Assembly: GCF_030711405.1 (NCBI RefSeq)
Contig: NZ_JAULSI010000002.1
Location: 62,001 to 126,000, forward strand
From: Massilia brevitalea
Lineage (GTDB): Bacteria; Pseudomonadota; Gammaproteobacteria; Burkholderiales; Burkholderiaceae_D
DNA length: 64,000 nt
Direction: 5' to 3'
Position 1 is the first letter of the stretch. Each line of letters begins with the position of its first letter. The notes beneath the pieces were generated by a model that did no database searches, was not told the DNA's origin, and worked only from the letters and a program-made list of their open reading frames with translations. The position numbers were made by a program, and so were the translations under genes. Shown here one piece after another: positions 9,328 through 17,357 of this stretch.

Positions 9328-10464
9328 TCACGCCTCCCGGCGCCCGGCATGACGAAACAGGCGGACCACACTGCTGGGCGCGCCAGCCCCGAAGAATTCG
9401 GCCAGGTTGCGTGCGGATGCGGCGGCGATTTCTGCGCTACGGGGAAACAGCGCCGATTCGTAGGCGGCCAGCGCGGCGTCGACATCACCCGGATGACGCA
9501 TGATCGCCTTGGCCAGTTGCGCGCCGTCGTACAGCGCCAGGTTGGCCCCCTCGCCCGCAAACGGCGACATCAGATGCGCGGCATCGCCGACCAGGGTCAC
9601 GCCAGGCACCCTGCCCCAGCGTATCCTTGGCGGCAGGGCGTGGATCGGGCGCAGGACGGGAGCGACCTGGCTCTCGCGCACGAAGACCGTCAGGGACGGC
9701 GCCCATCCCGTGAATTCTTCCGCGATGCGCGCGAGCCCACGCCTCGCATCGGTGAAGCCGATCGCGCGCAGCCACGCCTCAGGCTTGCTCAAGGCTGCAT
9801 AGCCGCGAACGGTGCCGTCGGCGTGGCGATGCAGCATGATGCCTTTGCCGGGGGCGACCGCCATCAGCGTCCCGCTGCCAATCGCGTCGATGGCGGCCCG
9901 GTAGCGCGGCGCGCCGTCGAGTAGTCCGATCTCGACGAAACAGATCCCGGAATAGGCGGGCCTGGCATCGGTCAGCCGCGGCCGCACGCGCGACCAGGCG
10001 CCGTCCGCGCCCACGACCAGGCTTGCGGCGATCGAGGTGCCATTGGCAAAGCGCACCTGCGGTCCGGCGAGGCCGCTGGCGACGTCGGTCACCTTGCGGT
10101 TCCATGCGATGCTACCGGCGGGGAGCGAGGCGATCAGCATGGCGCGCAGCGTGCCCCGCTCGACTTCGGGCCGGCAGGCGCCATGGCCGCCAGGCCTGTC
10201 GAACAGGACGACGCCATGCGGGTCGACGATCCGCTTGGCGTCTTCGGCGGGAAGGACGAGCGAGGCGAAGGCATCGTGCAAGCCGGCGTCTTCCAGCGCG
10301 CGCTGGCCGTTGTGTTCGTGGATATCGAGCAGGCCGCCTTGTGCGCGTGCACCCGGGCCGGCTTCAGCTTCGTAGATCGTGGCGGCGATGCCGTTCACAT
10401 GCAGGACGCGGGCCAGCACGAGGCCACCCAATCCTGCGCCAATAATCGCAATTTCCTGGTTCAT
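9328..10464 (-). CDS. FAD-dependent monooxygenase (TetX/PHBH-like)
   Basis: A 378-residue class A flavoprotein monooxygenase. Seen: the Rossmann motif [17 protein letters not shown] at the N-terminus, the [18 protein letters not shown] segment (as in the TetX subgroup), the second FAD/NADPH motif [13 protein letters not shown] around residue 160, and the FAD-ribityl motif [22 protein letters not shown] near residue 290. It should hydroxylate a small organic substrate using NAD(P)H and oxygen. Similarity to TetX by eye does not establish tetracycline activity. It stands alone between the small membrane protein and the amylase gene. Confidence 0.88.
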   Translation of the reverse strand: MNQEIAIIGAGLGGLVLARVLHVNGIAATIYEAEAGPGARAQGGLLDIHEHNGQRALEDAGLHDAFASLVLPAEDAKRIVDPHGVVLFDRPGGHGACRPEVERGTLRAMLIASLPAGSIAWNRKVTDVASGLAGPQVRFANGTSIAASLVVGADGAWSRVRPRLTDARPAYSGICFVEIGLLDGAPRYRAAIDAIGSGTLMAVAPGKGIMLHRHADGTVRGYAALSKPEAWLRAIGFTDARRGLARIAEEFTGWAPSLTVFVRESQVAPVLRPIHALPPRIRWGRVPGVTLVGDAAHLMSPFAGEGANLALYDGAQLAKAIMRHPGDVDAALAAYESALFPRSAEIAAASARNLAEFFGAGAPSSVVRLFRHAGRREA

Positions 10465-10663
10465 CCAGCGCTCCTGAGCAAATCCGGCTTCATGCCGGAT
10501 GGTTGAGGGAGACGCTGGTCAACGTTGCATGGCGCGTGGCTGACGTGTATTCGGCAGCCGGACGAATGTGTTCGCCATGTGTGGACTGCCGTTTTTCGCG
10601 ACCCGGACATGATAAACCAAACCGGGTCGGGGCACCACGCGTTGCAGCGTTACGCTTGCGGCT

Positions 10664-12040
10664 TTACTTCACCAGCACCTTATAGCTCCATGGCGCCATC
10701 TCGAAGCTGGTGGCAGCATCCACGCGCACCGCTTTGCCGGTCGCAAAGTCGCGGTAGCTGCCATGGTGCAGGTCCTTGCCAAACGTCGCCTTGACCGGTT
10801 TGTCCGAGAGGTTCAGCGCCACGAACACCTTGTCCTTCGCATTCGCGCGCACGAAGCTGAAGACCTGCTTCGGCGCGTTGTTCGGCACCTGCACCATCTG
10901 CGCACCGAACTCGCCGTTCCACAGGGCCGTGTTCGACTTCTTCAGCGCGATCAGCTTGCGGTACAGGTCCGCATACGGCGACGGCTTCCACTCGATCGGA
11001 TCGCGATCGAAGAACTCCAGGCGCTTGCGGTTGCCGGCTTCCTGGCCGTTGTAGATCATCGGCATGCCTTCGCTCACAAACGTGAACACGATGGCCGCGT
11101 CGACCGCCGGGCCAAAGATGTCGAACTCGGTGCCGTCCCAGGTGTTCTTGTCGTGGTTGGTCGTGTAAAGCAGGCGGTAGGCCTGGCGCGGGTAGAACTT
11201 CTGGCCCCAGGCGTAATAGGTGTACAGGGCGGTGGCGTCGCGCTTGCCCTTGGCGATGTCGTGCAGCGCATCCCACCAGGTCCAGGCATAGCTGGCGTCG
11301 AAGGCCACGCGGTGCATGTCGCGACTCTCCCACTCGGCCAGCATGAACACCGGCTTCACGGCGCGCAGTTCGCGGCTGGCGTTGTCCCAGAAGTCCTGCG
11401 GCACCAGGCCGGCGGCGTCGACGCGGTAGCCGTCGATGCCGGTCTCGCGCACCCAGTACAGCATCGACTCCGTCATATAGCGGCGCAGGGCCGGCTTGCT
11501 GTAATCGAGGTCGATGATGTCGTCCCAGTCGAACCAGGGCGTCGGCCGTGGCTTGCCCGTGCTGTCGTTGGCGTACCAGTCCGGATGGCTGGTGCGCAGT
11601 ACGTTGTCCCAGGAGGTGTGGTTGCCGACCCAGTCGATGATGACGCGCATGCCCAGGCTGTGCGCCTGGTCGACGAAGGCGCGGAAGTCCTGCAGCGTGC
11701 CGAATTCCGGATTCACGGCGCGGTAATCGCGCACTGCATACGGGCTGCCGAGCTTGCCCTTGCGCTCCTGCTCGCCGATCGGGTGGATCGGCATCAGCCA
11801 CAGAATGTCGACGCCGAGTTCTTTCAGGCGCGGCAGCTGGGCGGTGGCGGCCTTGAAGGTGCCCTCCTTCGTGAACTGGCGCGTGTTGATCTGGTAGATG
11901 GTGGCGTTCCTGGTCCAGTCGGCGTGCTGGAACTGAACGTATTCCTGCGGGGTGTAAGGGTCGGCGGCCTGGGCGGCGACGCCGAAAGCGGCAGTGGACA
12001 GAGCGAGGGCGAGGGTCAATCGGACAAATGCTTGCTTCAT
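10664..12040 (-). CDS. Secreted GH13 alpha-amylase-family glycosidase
   Basis: A 458-residue enzyme with a Sec signal peptide (MKQAFVRLTLALALSTAAFGVAAQA). The GH13 conserved regions are all visible: region I VIIDWVGNHTSWDN, region II DGYRVDAAG with the nucleophile Asp, region III VFMLAEWESRD with the acid/base Glu, and region IV YTTNHDKNTWDG with the third Asp. It should hydrolyse alpha-1,4-glucans in the periplasm or outside the cell. The C-terminal 80 residues look like the family beta-sandwich domain. No maltose transport or regulator gene adjoins it. Confidence 0.92.
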   Translation of the reverse strand: MKQAFVRLTLALALSTAAFGVAAQAADPYTPQEYVQFQHADWTRNATIYQINTRQFTKEGTFKAATAQLPRLKELGVDILWLMPIHPIGEQERKGKLGSPYAVRDYRAVNPEFGTLQDFRAFVDQAHSLGMRVIIDWVGNHTSWDNVLRTSHPDWYANDSTGKPRPTPWFDWDDIIDLDYSKPALRRYMTESMLYWVRETGIDGYRVDAAGLVPQDFWDNASRELRAVKPVFMLAEWESRDMHRVAFDASYAWTWWDALHDIAKGKRDATALYTYYAWGQKFYPRQAYRLLYTTNHDKNTWDGTEFDIFGPAVDAAIVFTFVSEGMPMIYNGQEAGNRKRLEFFDRDPIEWKPSPYADLYRKLIALKKSNTALWNGEFGAQMVQVPNNAPKQVFSFVRANAKDKVFVALNLSDKPVKATFGKDLHHGSYRDFATGKAVRVDAATSFEMAPWSYKVLVK

Positions 12041-12243
12041 CGAGTCTTCTCAAAAAATACCTGCTCGCCAGGCAGGAGGGAAAGGCCAGTCTTACGCGGC
12101 CAGCGTGTGTGATACGGCTGCGCCGGGCGGCCGCTGCTGTATCACCTCATCATTATCACCTCATCATTATCCCCGAGCGCCGTGATTGACGGCGTTCGGC
12201 GGCAGGGCTTTGCTTGAGGATTCGGCGCGTCCAAAAATAGTTG

Positions 12244-12258
12244 TAGACGACCGGTCTA
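12244..12258. promoter_or_regulatory. TetR-family operator upstream of the regulator gene
   Basis: The 15-base sequence TAGACGACCGGTCTA is an inverted repeat (TAGAC/GTCTA arms). It lies 20 bases before the tetR ATG, just after a TTGTAG box (12241-12246) and before TATCCT (12262-12267), so it would sit between or over -35 and -10. The same site with one change occurs at 12934-12948. This arrangement implies autorepression; the palindrome resembles NemR-type operators. Confidence 0.75.
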
Positions 12259-12278
12259 ATTTATCCTAAGATGAATTC

Positions 12279-12881
12279 ATGTCAAAATCGATCACAAACG
12301 AATCGACCGAAGTCCGCGAACATATCCTCGCGGTTGGCCAGCGCATCATGGCGGGCAAGGGATTTTCCGCAGTGGGACTGACCGAGATCCTGACCAGTGC
12401 CGGCGTGCCGAAAGGCTCGTTTTACTATTATTTCGCGTCGAAGGATGCGTTCGGCGTCGCTTTACTGGAAAAGTATTTCACCGATTATCTCGGCCAACTC
12501 GACGCCAGCCTGCAAGGCGCGCCTGCCACGCTGCCGGAAGGACTGATCCGGTATTTCAAACAGTGGCGCAAGAATCAGCTGCAAGCCGAGTGCGATGGAC
12601 AATGCCTGGTCGTGAAGCTGGGAGCGGAAGTGGCCGACCTGTCGGAACCGATGCGCCTGGCCTTGAAACAGGGCACCGCGGGGATTGTCGCCATCCTTGC
12701 CGACGCCATCGAGCGCGCGGTGGCCGGCGGATCGCTCGCCATGGACAACCCGCGCGCCGTTGCGGAAAGCCTGTACCAGCTATGGCTCGGCGCCAGCGTC
12801 ATGGCCAAGATCACGCGCGATCCGTCCCCATTCGACGCCGCCATGCAGGCCACAAAAGAATTGCTGCACCTGCCCCATTAA
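12279..12881 (+). CDS. TetR/AcrR-family repressor, NemR-like
   Basis: A 200-residue repressor. The N-terminal helix-turn-helix is typical: FSAVGLTEILTSAGVPKGSFYYYFASKDAFG at residues 29-59. The C-terminal ligand domain has a pair of cysteines in AECDGQCLVVKLGAEV (about residues 107-111), placed as in the NemR group where a cysteine senses electrophiles; that reading is inference. Matching palindromes lie upstream of this gene and upstream of the following DJ-1/PfpI gene, so it most likely represses itself and the detoxification pair. Confidence 0.88.
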   Translation: MSKSITNESTEVREHILAVGQRIMAGKGFSAVGLTEILTSAGVPKGSFYYYFASKDAFGVALLEKYFTDYLGQLDASLQGAPATLPEGLIRYFKQWRKNQLQAECDGQCLVVKLGAEVADLSEPMRLALKQGTAGIVAILADAIERAVAGGSLAMDNPRAVAESLYQLWLGASVMAKITRDPSPFDAAMQATKELLHLPH

Positions 12882-12896
12882 CCGGGCTTAGCTCAA

Positions 12897-12923
12897 GCGC
12901 TTCGAACTGGAGCGCCTTTTTTT
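12897..12923 (+). terminator. Intrinsic terminator after tetR
   Basis: The stem GCGCT/AGCGC (12897-12901 with 12911-12915) encloses a 9-base loop and is followed by seven T residues at 12917-12923. It separates the repressor transcript from the DJ-1/GST transcript, which therefore needs its own promoter. Confidence 0.7.
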
Positions 12924-12933
12924 GATCCGCCAC

Positions 12934-12948
12934 TAGACGACTGGTCTA
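12934..12948. promoter_or_regulatory. Second TetR-family operator, upstream of DJ-1/PfpI gene
   Basis: TAGACGACTGGTCTA, identical to the site at 12244-12258 except for one central base. It lies 21 bases before the ATG of the next gene, close behind a TTGATC box at 12922-12927. Two near-identical palindromes bracketing the repressor gene define a small regulon. Confidence 0.75.
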
Positions 12949-12969
12949 CTAACTTAAGGAAAACGTGCC

Positions 12970-13659
12970 ATGAATATCCTCATCGTCCTCACCTCCCACG
13001 ACACCCTCGGCAATACCGGCCGCAAGACCGGCTTCTGGCTTGAAGAGCTGGCAGCGCCCTATTACGCTTTCAAGGAAGCCGGCGCCAACGTCGTGCTGGC
13101 ATCGCCGGCCGGGGGCCAGCCTCCGCTCGACCCAAAGAGCAATGAACCCGCATTCCAGACCGAACTGACGCGCCGCTTCGAAGCCGACACCGCAGCCACT
13201 GCCGAGCTTGCCCATACCGTACGCCTCGACAGCGTGCGCCAGGACGATTTCGACGCCGTGTTCTACCCAGGTGGCCATGGCCCGCTGTGGGACCTGGCAG
13301 AAGACGCCCATTCGATCGCCCTGATCGAATCGTTCATCGCTGCGAACAAGCCGGTGGCGCTGGTCTGCCATGCGCCTGGCGTCCTGCGCCATGTAAAAAA
13401 TACGGATGGCTCGCCGCTGGTACGCGGCAAGCAGGTGACCGGTTTTACGAATACCGAAGAAGCCGGAGTCGAACTGACCGATATCGTGCCCTTCCTGGTG
13501 GAGGATGAACTCAAGGCCAAGGGTGCGGTATTCCAGCGCATCGAGGACTGGGCGCCTTATGCCATCGCCGATGGCCTTTTGATTACCGGACAAAATCCGG
13601 CTTCGTCGGCCGCTGCTGCCCAGGTGCTGCTGCAGCAACTCGCTTCACGCGCCGCCTGA
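12970..13659 (+). CDS. DJ-1/PfpI-family protein (Hsp31-like glyoxalase/amidotransferase fold)
   Basis: A 229-residue type 1 glutamine-amidotransferase-fold protein. It starts MNILIVLTSHDTLGN and carries the elbow nucleophile Cys in PVALVCHAPGVLRHV (about residue 138), the AVFYPGGHGPLWDL glutamate/glycine loop before it, and GVELTDIVPFLVEDEL later. This pattern matches Hsp31-like class III DJ-1 proteins, several of which convert methylglyoxal to lactate without glutathione. The coupled GST and NemR-like regulator fit a reactive-carbonyl defence role. An operator lies just upstream. Confidence 0.87.
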   Translation: MNILIVLTSHDTLGNTGRKTGFWLEELAAPYYAFKEAGANVVLASPAGGQPPLDPKSNEPAFQTELTRRFEADTAATAELAHTVRLDSVRQDDFDAVFYPGGHGPLWDLAEDAHSIALIESFIAANKPVALVCHAPGVLRHVKNTDGSPLVRGKQVTGFTNTEEAGVELTDIVPFLVEDELKAKGAVFQRIEDWAPYAIADGLLITGQNPASSAAAAQVLLQQLASRAA

Positions 13660-13702
13660 TGCATCACCCGGGCCGGGTATCTCACTTGCGAAAGGACGCA
13701 TC

Positions 13703-14389
13703 ATGAACGACTCCTCTTTACCACCCATGACGATCCACGACTGGTTCAACGGCCCCTACCCCGCCCGGGTGCGCATTGCGGTCGCCGAGAAAGACCTGCA
13801 GGCGCAGGTACGGTTCGTACCGGTCAATCTCTGGAAGGGCGAACACAAGGCGCCCGCCTTCCTGGAAAAGAACTATTCGGGGACCTTGCCGGTGCTCGAG
13901 CTCGCCGATGGAACGCTGATCGCCGAATGCACGGCAATCACGGAATACCTGGACAATTTCGCTGGCCCGCCGACACTCACCGGCGCCACGCCACGCGAGA
14001 AGGGCATCATCCACATGATGAGCCGGCGCGCCGAGCTCGAATTACTCGACGCGATCAGCTTTTATTTTCACCACGCCACGCCCGGGCTCGGGCCGAAAGT
14101 CGAGCTGTACCAGAACCGGGATTGGGGACTGCGACAGCGCGACCGCGCCTTGCGTGCGATGGAGTATTTCGATGAATTGCTGAAGACGCAGGCCTATATC
14201 GCCGGCGCCGCGTTTTCGATGGCGGACATCACGGTCATTGCCGCTTTTATTTTCGCGGCCATCGTCAAACTTGAGGTGCCCACGCATTTGACCGCACTCC
14301 ATGCCTGGCATGCGCGCATGCTGGAACGTCCGAGCGTGCGGGCCTGGCACACGATGGTGGAAGCAACCCAGACGGCAATGCGCCGCTGA
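13703..14389 (+). CDS. Glutathione S-transferase family protein
   Basis: A 228-residue cytosolic GST. The N-terminal thioredoxin-like domain has the start segment PYPARVRIAVAEKDL, the cis-proline GTLPVLEL and the glutathione gamma-glutamyl contact AECTAITEYLD. The C-terminal all-alpha domain contains the N-capping box motif FSMADITVIAA. It conjugates or reduces electrophiles with glutathione. It is 43 bases after the DJ-1 gene and probably shares its transcript and NemR-like control. It ends at a strong bidirectional hairpin. Confidence 0.88.
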   Translation: MNDSSLPPMTIHDWFNGPYPARVRIAVAEKDLQAQVRFVPVNLWKGEHKAPAFLEKNYSGTLPVLELADGTLIAECTAITEYLDNFAGPPTLTGATPREKGIIHMMSRRAELELLDAISFYFHHATPGLGPKVELYQNRDWGLRQRDRALRAMEYFDELLKTQAYIAGAAFSMADITVIAAFIFAAIVKLEVPTHLTALHAWHARMLERPSVRAWHTMVEATQTAMRR

Positions 14390-14421
14390 TGACAGCGCAA
14401 ACCAGCCATGGCAGGCACCGC

Positions 14422-14455
14422 GAGTGCATAGCGCCCGGTTCGGCGCTATGCACTC
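14422..14455. terminator. Perfect 14-bp hairpin between convergent genes
   Basis: GAGTGCATAGCGCC (14422-14435) pairs perfectly with 14442-14455 around a 6-base loop CGGTTC. It lies between the GST gene (plus) and the lysR gene (minus); the lysR stop codon at 14446-14448 is inside the right arm. There is no T-run, so it may act as a transcript-end stabiliser as much as a terminator. Confidence 0.6.
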
Positions 14456-15372
14456 CGGGCCGATTGCTGGCTGAATGCGTCGACCAGATAATCGATGAAC
14501 ACCCTCACCTTCGGCGGCAGGAAACGGTTTTCCAGGTACACCGCGTACAGCTGGTCGCCTGAAAAACCCTGCGGCGCCAGCGCGGGCAGCACCGGCACGG
14601 CCGCACCGCTGCGCAGGTCCTCGCCCACCACATAAGTCGGCAGCAGCGCGATGCCGCCCCCACGCAGCATCGCTAGGTGCAGGGCCACGCTGCTGTTGGC
14701 GGCCAGTGCACTGTTCACTTTCACGCTCTCCATACCGTCCGCGCTGTCGAACTGCCAGGTGGCCGCACCGGAGGCGCCGAAGGTCAGGCAGCGGTGCCGC
14801 TGCAAATCCTCGATGTGTTCGGGCGTGCCATGCTGCGCCACGTAAGCCGGCGCCGCAGCCAGCACATAGCGGATCGCCGCGATCGGCCGCGCCACGGCGC
14901 TCAGCATGTCGATGCGCGCAGCCAGGCGCAGGGCAAGGTCGACGTTTTCCTCGACCAGGTCGACGTAGCGGTCGGTCAGGCTCAGCACCACGCGAATATC
15001 GGGATAGCGCTCCATGAAGGCGGGCAGCAGGCCGGCCAGGCAGGTGGTGCCGAAGGCCATCGAGGCGCTCACACGCAGCGTGCCAGCGGGGCCGGTCTGT
15101 AAGCCGGCGGCGGTGGCTTCCAGCGCGCGCGCTTCTTCCAGCAGGCGCAGGGCGTTCTGGTAAATGGCGCTGCCGGCTTCGGTGAGACCCAGCTTGCGGG
15201 TCGAGCGGTTCAGCAGCCTGGCGTGCAGGTTCTTTTCCAGGTTCGCCACCTGCTTGCTGACGTTTGCCTTGGTCGTACCCATCTGGCGCGCGGCTTCGGA
15301 AAAGGAACCAGTGTCGACGACGCGGACAAAGGTCCAGACATCGGTAAAGTCGCGTGGCTGCAGTTCGCTCAT
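14446..15372 (-). CDS. LysR-family transcriptional regulator
   Basis: A 308-residue regulator. The winged helix-turn-helix is at the N-terminus (FVRVVDTGSFSEAARQMGTTKANVSKQVANLEKNL, residues 16-50), followed by RLLNRSTRKLGLTEAG and a LysR substrate-binding domain (GTLRVSASMAFGTTCLAGLLPAFMERYPDIRV). It is divergent from the EamA transporter gene with 96 bases between the starts, the usual arrangement for a LysR protein controlling its neighbour. Confidence 0.92.
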   Translation of the reverse strand: MSELQPRDFTDVWTFVRVVDTGSFSEAARQMGTTKANVSKQVANLEKNLHARLLNRSTRKLGLTEAGSAIYQNALRLLEEARALEATAAGLQTGPAGTLRVSASMAFGTTCLAGLLPAFMERYPDIRVVLSLTDRYVDLVEENVDLALRLAARIDMLSAVARPIAAIRYVLAAAPAYVAQHGTPEHIEDLQRHRCLTFGASGAATWQFDSADGMESVKVNSALAANSSVALHLAMLRGGGIALLPTYVVGEDLRSGAAVPVLPALAPQGFSGDQLYAVYLENRFLPPKVRVFIDYLVDAFSQQSARSA

Positions 15373-15468
15373 CGTATCGCCCCTGGAAACAATCGGTTGC
15401 CCGTTCGATGGATTGTATCGCAGCAGTATCCGGCCTAAGCTGACAGGATCAACCTACCGGAGAAAACG

Positions 15469-16374
15469 ATGACCACGCTCAGGCTTGCCTCACCCGCCGT
15501 TTCCACACTGGCCCGCATCACCGGCCTGGCCCTGCCCCTGCTCTTCATTGCGATGTGGAGTTCGGGCTATGTGGTCGGCAAGCTGGCCGTGCCGTATGCC
15601 GGGCCGTTCACGCTGCTGGCGATCCGCTTCGGCCTGGCGTCGCTGGTGCTGCTGGTCGTGGCGCTGGCGGCGCGTGCGCCCTGGCCGGCCAGCCGCAGGC
15701 AGTTCGGGCACCTGGTCGTGGTCGGTCTCTTGATCCAGGCGCTGCAGTTCTCGGGCCTGTACACGGCGCTGAAGCTGGGCGTATCGGCGGGTGAATCGGC
15801 GCTGATCGTCGGCACCATGCCGGTGTTCACGGCACTCGGCGCGGCGCTCGTGTTCGGAGAACGCCTGGGCCTCAAGCAATGGCTGGGGATGGCGGGCGGT
15901 GTGCTGGGCGTGGTGCTGGTGGTGTGGCACAAGCTGGGTAGCGAAAGCGCAGGCATCGGCGCCTACACGGCAGCCATGGTGGCGCTGGCCGGCATCACCC
16001 TGGGCACGCTGTACCAGAAGAAGTTCTGCGCGGGGATGGACTTGCGCACCGGCGGCTTCGTGCAGCTGGCCGTGGCGACGCTGGTGGCGCTGCCCCTGTC
16101 GCTCGGCCTGGAAGGCTTCTCGGTGCAGTGGACCCCGACGATGATGTTTGCCTCGGGCTGGCTGGCGACCGTGAATTCAATCGGCGCGACCAGCCTGCTG
16201 TTCCTCATGATGCGCAAGGGGGAAGCGAGCAAGGTGGCCAGCCTGTTCTACCTGATTCCCGGCGTGACGGCGCTGATGGCATTCGGGGTGCTGGGCGAAA
16301 CCTTGAACGTGATGACGCTGGCCGGCTTCCTGGCGACGGCGGGTGCTGTGTATCTGTGCACCCGCGCGCGTTGA
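15469..16374 (+). CDS. EamA/DMT-family transporter
   Basis: A 301-residue protein with about 10 hydrophobic segments in two EamA repeats; for example LLFIAMWSSGYVVGKLAVPYAGP opens the first and IGAYTAAMVALAGITLGTLYQKKF the second. Family members export amino acids or other metabolites. The substrate is unknown, but the divergent LysR gene probably regulates it. It ends 4 bases from the stop of a convergent microprotein gene. Confidence 0.9.
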   Translation: MTTLRLASPAVSTLARITGLALPLLFIAMWSSGYVVGKLAVPYAGPFTLLAIRFGLASLVLLVVALAARAPWPASRRQFGHLVVVGLLIQALQFSGLYTALKLGVSAGESALIVGTMPVFTALGAALVFGERLGLKQWLGMAGGVLGVVLVVWHKLGSESAGIGAYTAAMVALAGITLGTLYQKKFCAGMDLRTGGFVQLAVATLVALPLSLGLEGFSVQWTPTMMFASGWLATVNSIGATSLLFLMMRKGEASKVASLFYLIPGVTALMAFGVLGETLNVMTLAGFLATAGAVYLCTRAR

Positions 16375-16378
16375 ACGA

Positions 16379-16594
16379 TTACGGAATGTCGCCGGTGCCG
16401 TCCCAGCCGTCGCACATCGCGGCGCACATGCTCATGCGGTGGCCACAGAAATTGGAGCTGAAGTTACCGGGCGCCAGGCAGGCTTCGTACTGGTCCCAGC
16501 AGGCCTGGAAGCAGGTGGCGTGGTCGGTGTCGGCATGGGCGTAGGAAGCACTCAGGCCGAGTGCGAAGAGGAACGGGCCAAATTTCTTTTTCAA
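16379..16594 (-). CDS. Cys-rich secreted microprotein A
   Basis: A 71-residue protein of unknown function. I start it at a TTG (16594) because GGGAGAATCGCA, a good Shine-Dalgarno, directly precedes it and the product then has a normal signal peptide (KKKFGPFLFALGLSASYAHA). The mature part has six cysteines spaced C-x3-C-x6-C-x10-C-x6-C-x3-C and ends CDGWDGTGDIP. The paralogue at 16685-16897 has the same spacing, start codon and leader. The symmetric spacing suggests a helical hairpin locked by three disulfides, which is inference. Confidence 0.72.
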   Translation of the reverse strand: MKKKFGPFLFALGLSASYAHADTDHATCFQACWDQYEACLAPGNFSSNFCGHRMSMCAAMCDGWDGTGDIP

Positions 16595-16684
16595 TGCGAT
16601 TCTCCCTTGGGATCGAGACGAAACAAGAAGTGCGGCCGCCACCACAGGGTGCGGCCGCGGGCTTACGTTTGCGGTGGAAGCGGA

Positions 16685-16897
16685 TCAGGGAATCGGGCCG
16701 TTGCCATCCCAGCCGCCGCACATCGCGGAGCAGACGCTCATGCGGCTCTGGCAGTAATTCGGGGTGAAGTAGCCACGCGACATGCAGTCGACGTACTTGG
16801 CGTGGCAGTCCATGATGCACGCGGTGTCATCGTAGGCGTAGGCACAGGATCCACTCAGGCCGAGTGCGAACAGGAACAGGCCGATTTTCTTTTTCAA
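16685..16897 (-). CDS. Cys-rich secreted microprotein B (paralogue of A)
   Basis: A 70-residue protein with a TTG start behind GGGAGAATTGCA and a signal peptide nearly identical to that of microprotein A (KKKIGLFLFALGLSGSCAYA). The six mature-part cysteines have exactly the same spacing, while the residues between them differ a lot (e.g. CMSRGYFTPNYC against CLAPGNFSSNFC). Both end in a shared C-x-GWDG-x-G-x-IP tail. The pair is a tandem duplication that diverged while keeping the cysteine frame, a sign that both are functional. Function unknown. Confidence 0.72.
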   Translation of the reverse strand: MKKKIGLFLFALGLSGSCAYAYDDTACIMDCHAKYVDCMSRGYFTPNYCQSRMSVCSAMCGGWDGNGPIP

Positions 16898-17103
16898 TGC
16901 AATTCTCCCTTGGCGATCAAAGACGCTTTGCTGCGCGCGGCGGCCGTTGTCTGGGACGGTCGCCGGCTTTCCTTTGTTGCGGAAAACGGGCCTGGTGTTT
17001 GCTGGCTTTGCTGCGAAGGTAGCGTGAATTGGGGGGGTGGGCGAACTAGCAGAGTTGAGAGGTCGGCGGGATGTGGCCGGGGCGGTGGCGCAGTGCTGGA
17101 GGT

Positions 17104-17275
17104 GGTGGGTACGAGTACCCACCCTACGGAATTTGCATGTATGGGACGGGGATGGCGGTTTCGATGTGCAGGGGTGCCATACCGCGTGGGCACGAGTGCC
17201 CACCCTACAAAACCGACGCCTACCTGTAGGGTGGGCATTCGTAGTGCCGGCATTTAGCCAGCCCTACTGCCCACG
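17104..17275. repeat. Cluster of REP-like palindromes (three to four, partly degenerate)
   Basis: The 16.9-17.3 kb gap has no gene. It holds REP-like hairpins: GTGGGTACGAGTACCCAC leading into CCTAC (17104-17127), CCGCGTGGGCACGAGTGCCC leading into ACCCTAC (17182-17208), and degenerate copies around 17226-17248 and 17261-17275 (GTAGGGTGGGCATTCG..., ...TGCCCACGCGG). All share the CCGCGTGGGC...GCCCACCCTAC plan seen at 23.7, 27.7 and 33.2 kb. Confidence 0.75.
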
Positions 17276-17306
17276 CGGTCGTACTCGTGCTTACCCCACC
17301 GCCGGC

Positions 17307-17332
17307 AAAAAAAAACGGCGCACGCGGCGCCG
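17307..17332 (-). terminator. Intrinsic terminator of the xseB-ispA-dxs operon
   Basis: Read on the minus strand, CGGCGC-CGCGT-GCGCCG is followed by nine T residues (the A-run at 17307-17315). It lies 26 bases past the dxs stop and ends that operon. Confidence 0.85.
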
Positions 17333-17357
17333 CTTCTTCATCGAGCCCGAACAGCGT

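Noticed and set aside
9328..10464. Tetracycline-inactivating TetX
   Set aside because: It shares the flavoprotein fold and some motifs, but sequence alone does not support the specific activity.
12128..12172. Short direct repeat TATCACCTCATCAT (two copies) upstream of tetR
   Set aside because: Two copies of a 16-base period with no link to a feature; probably slippage.
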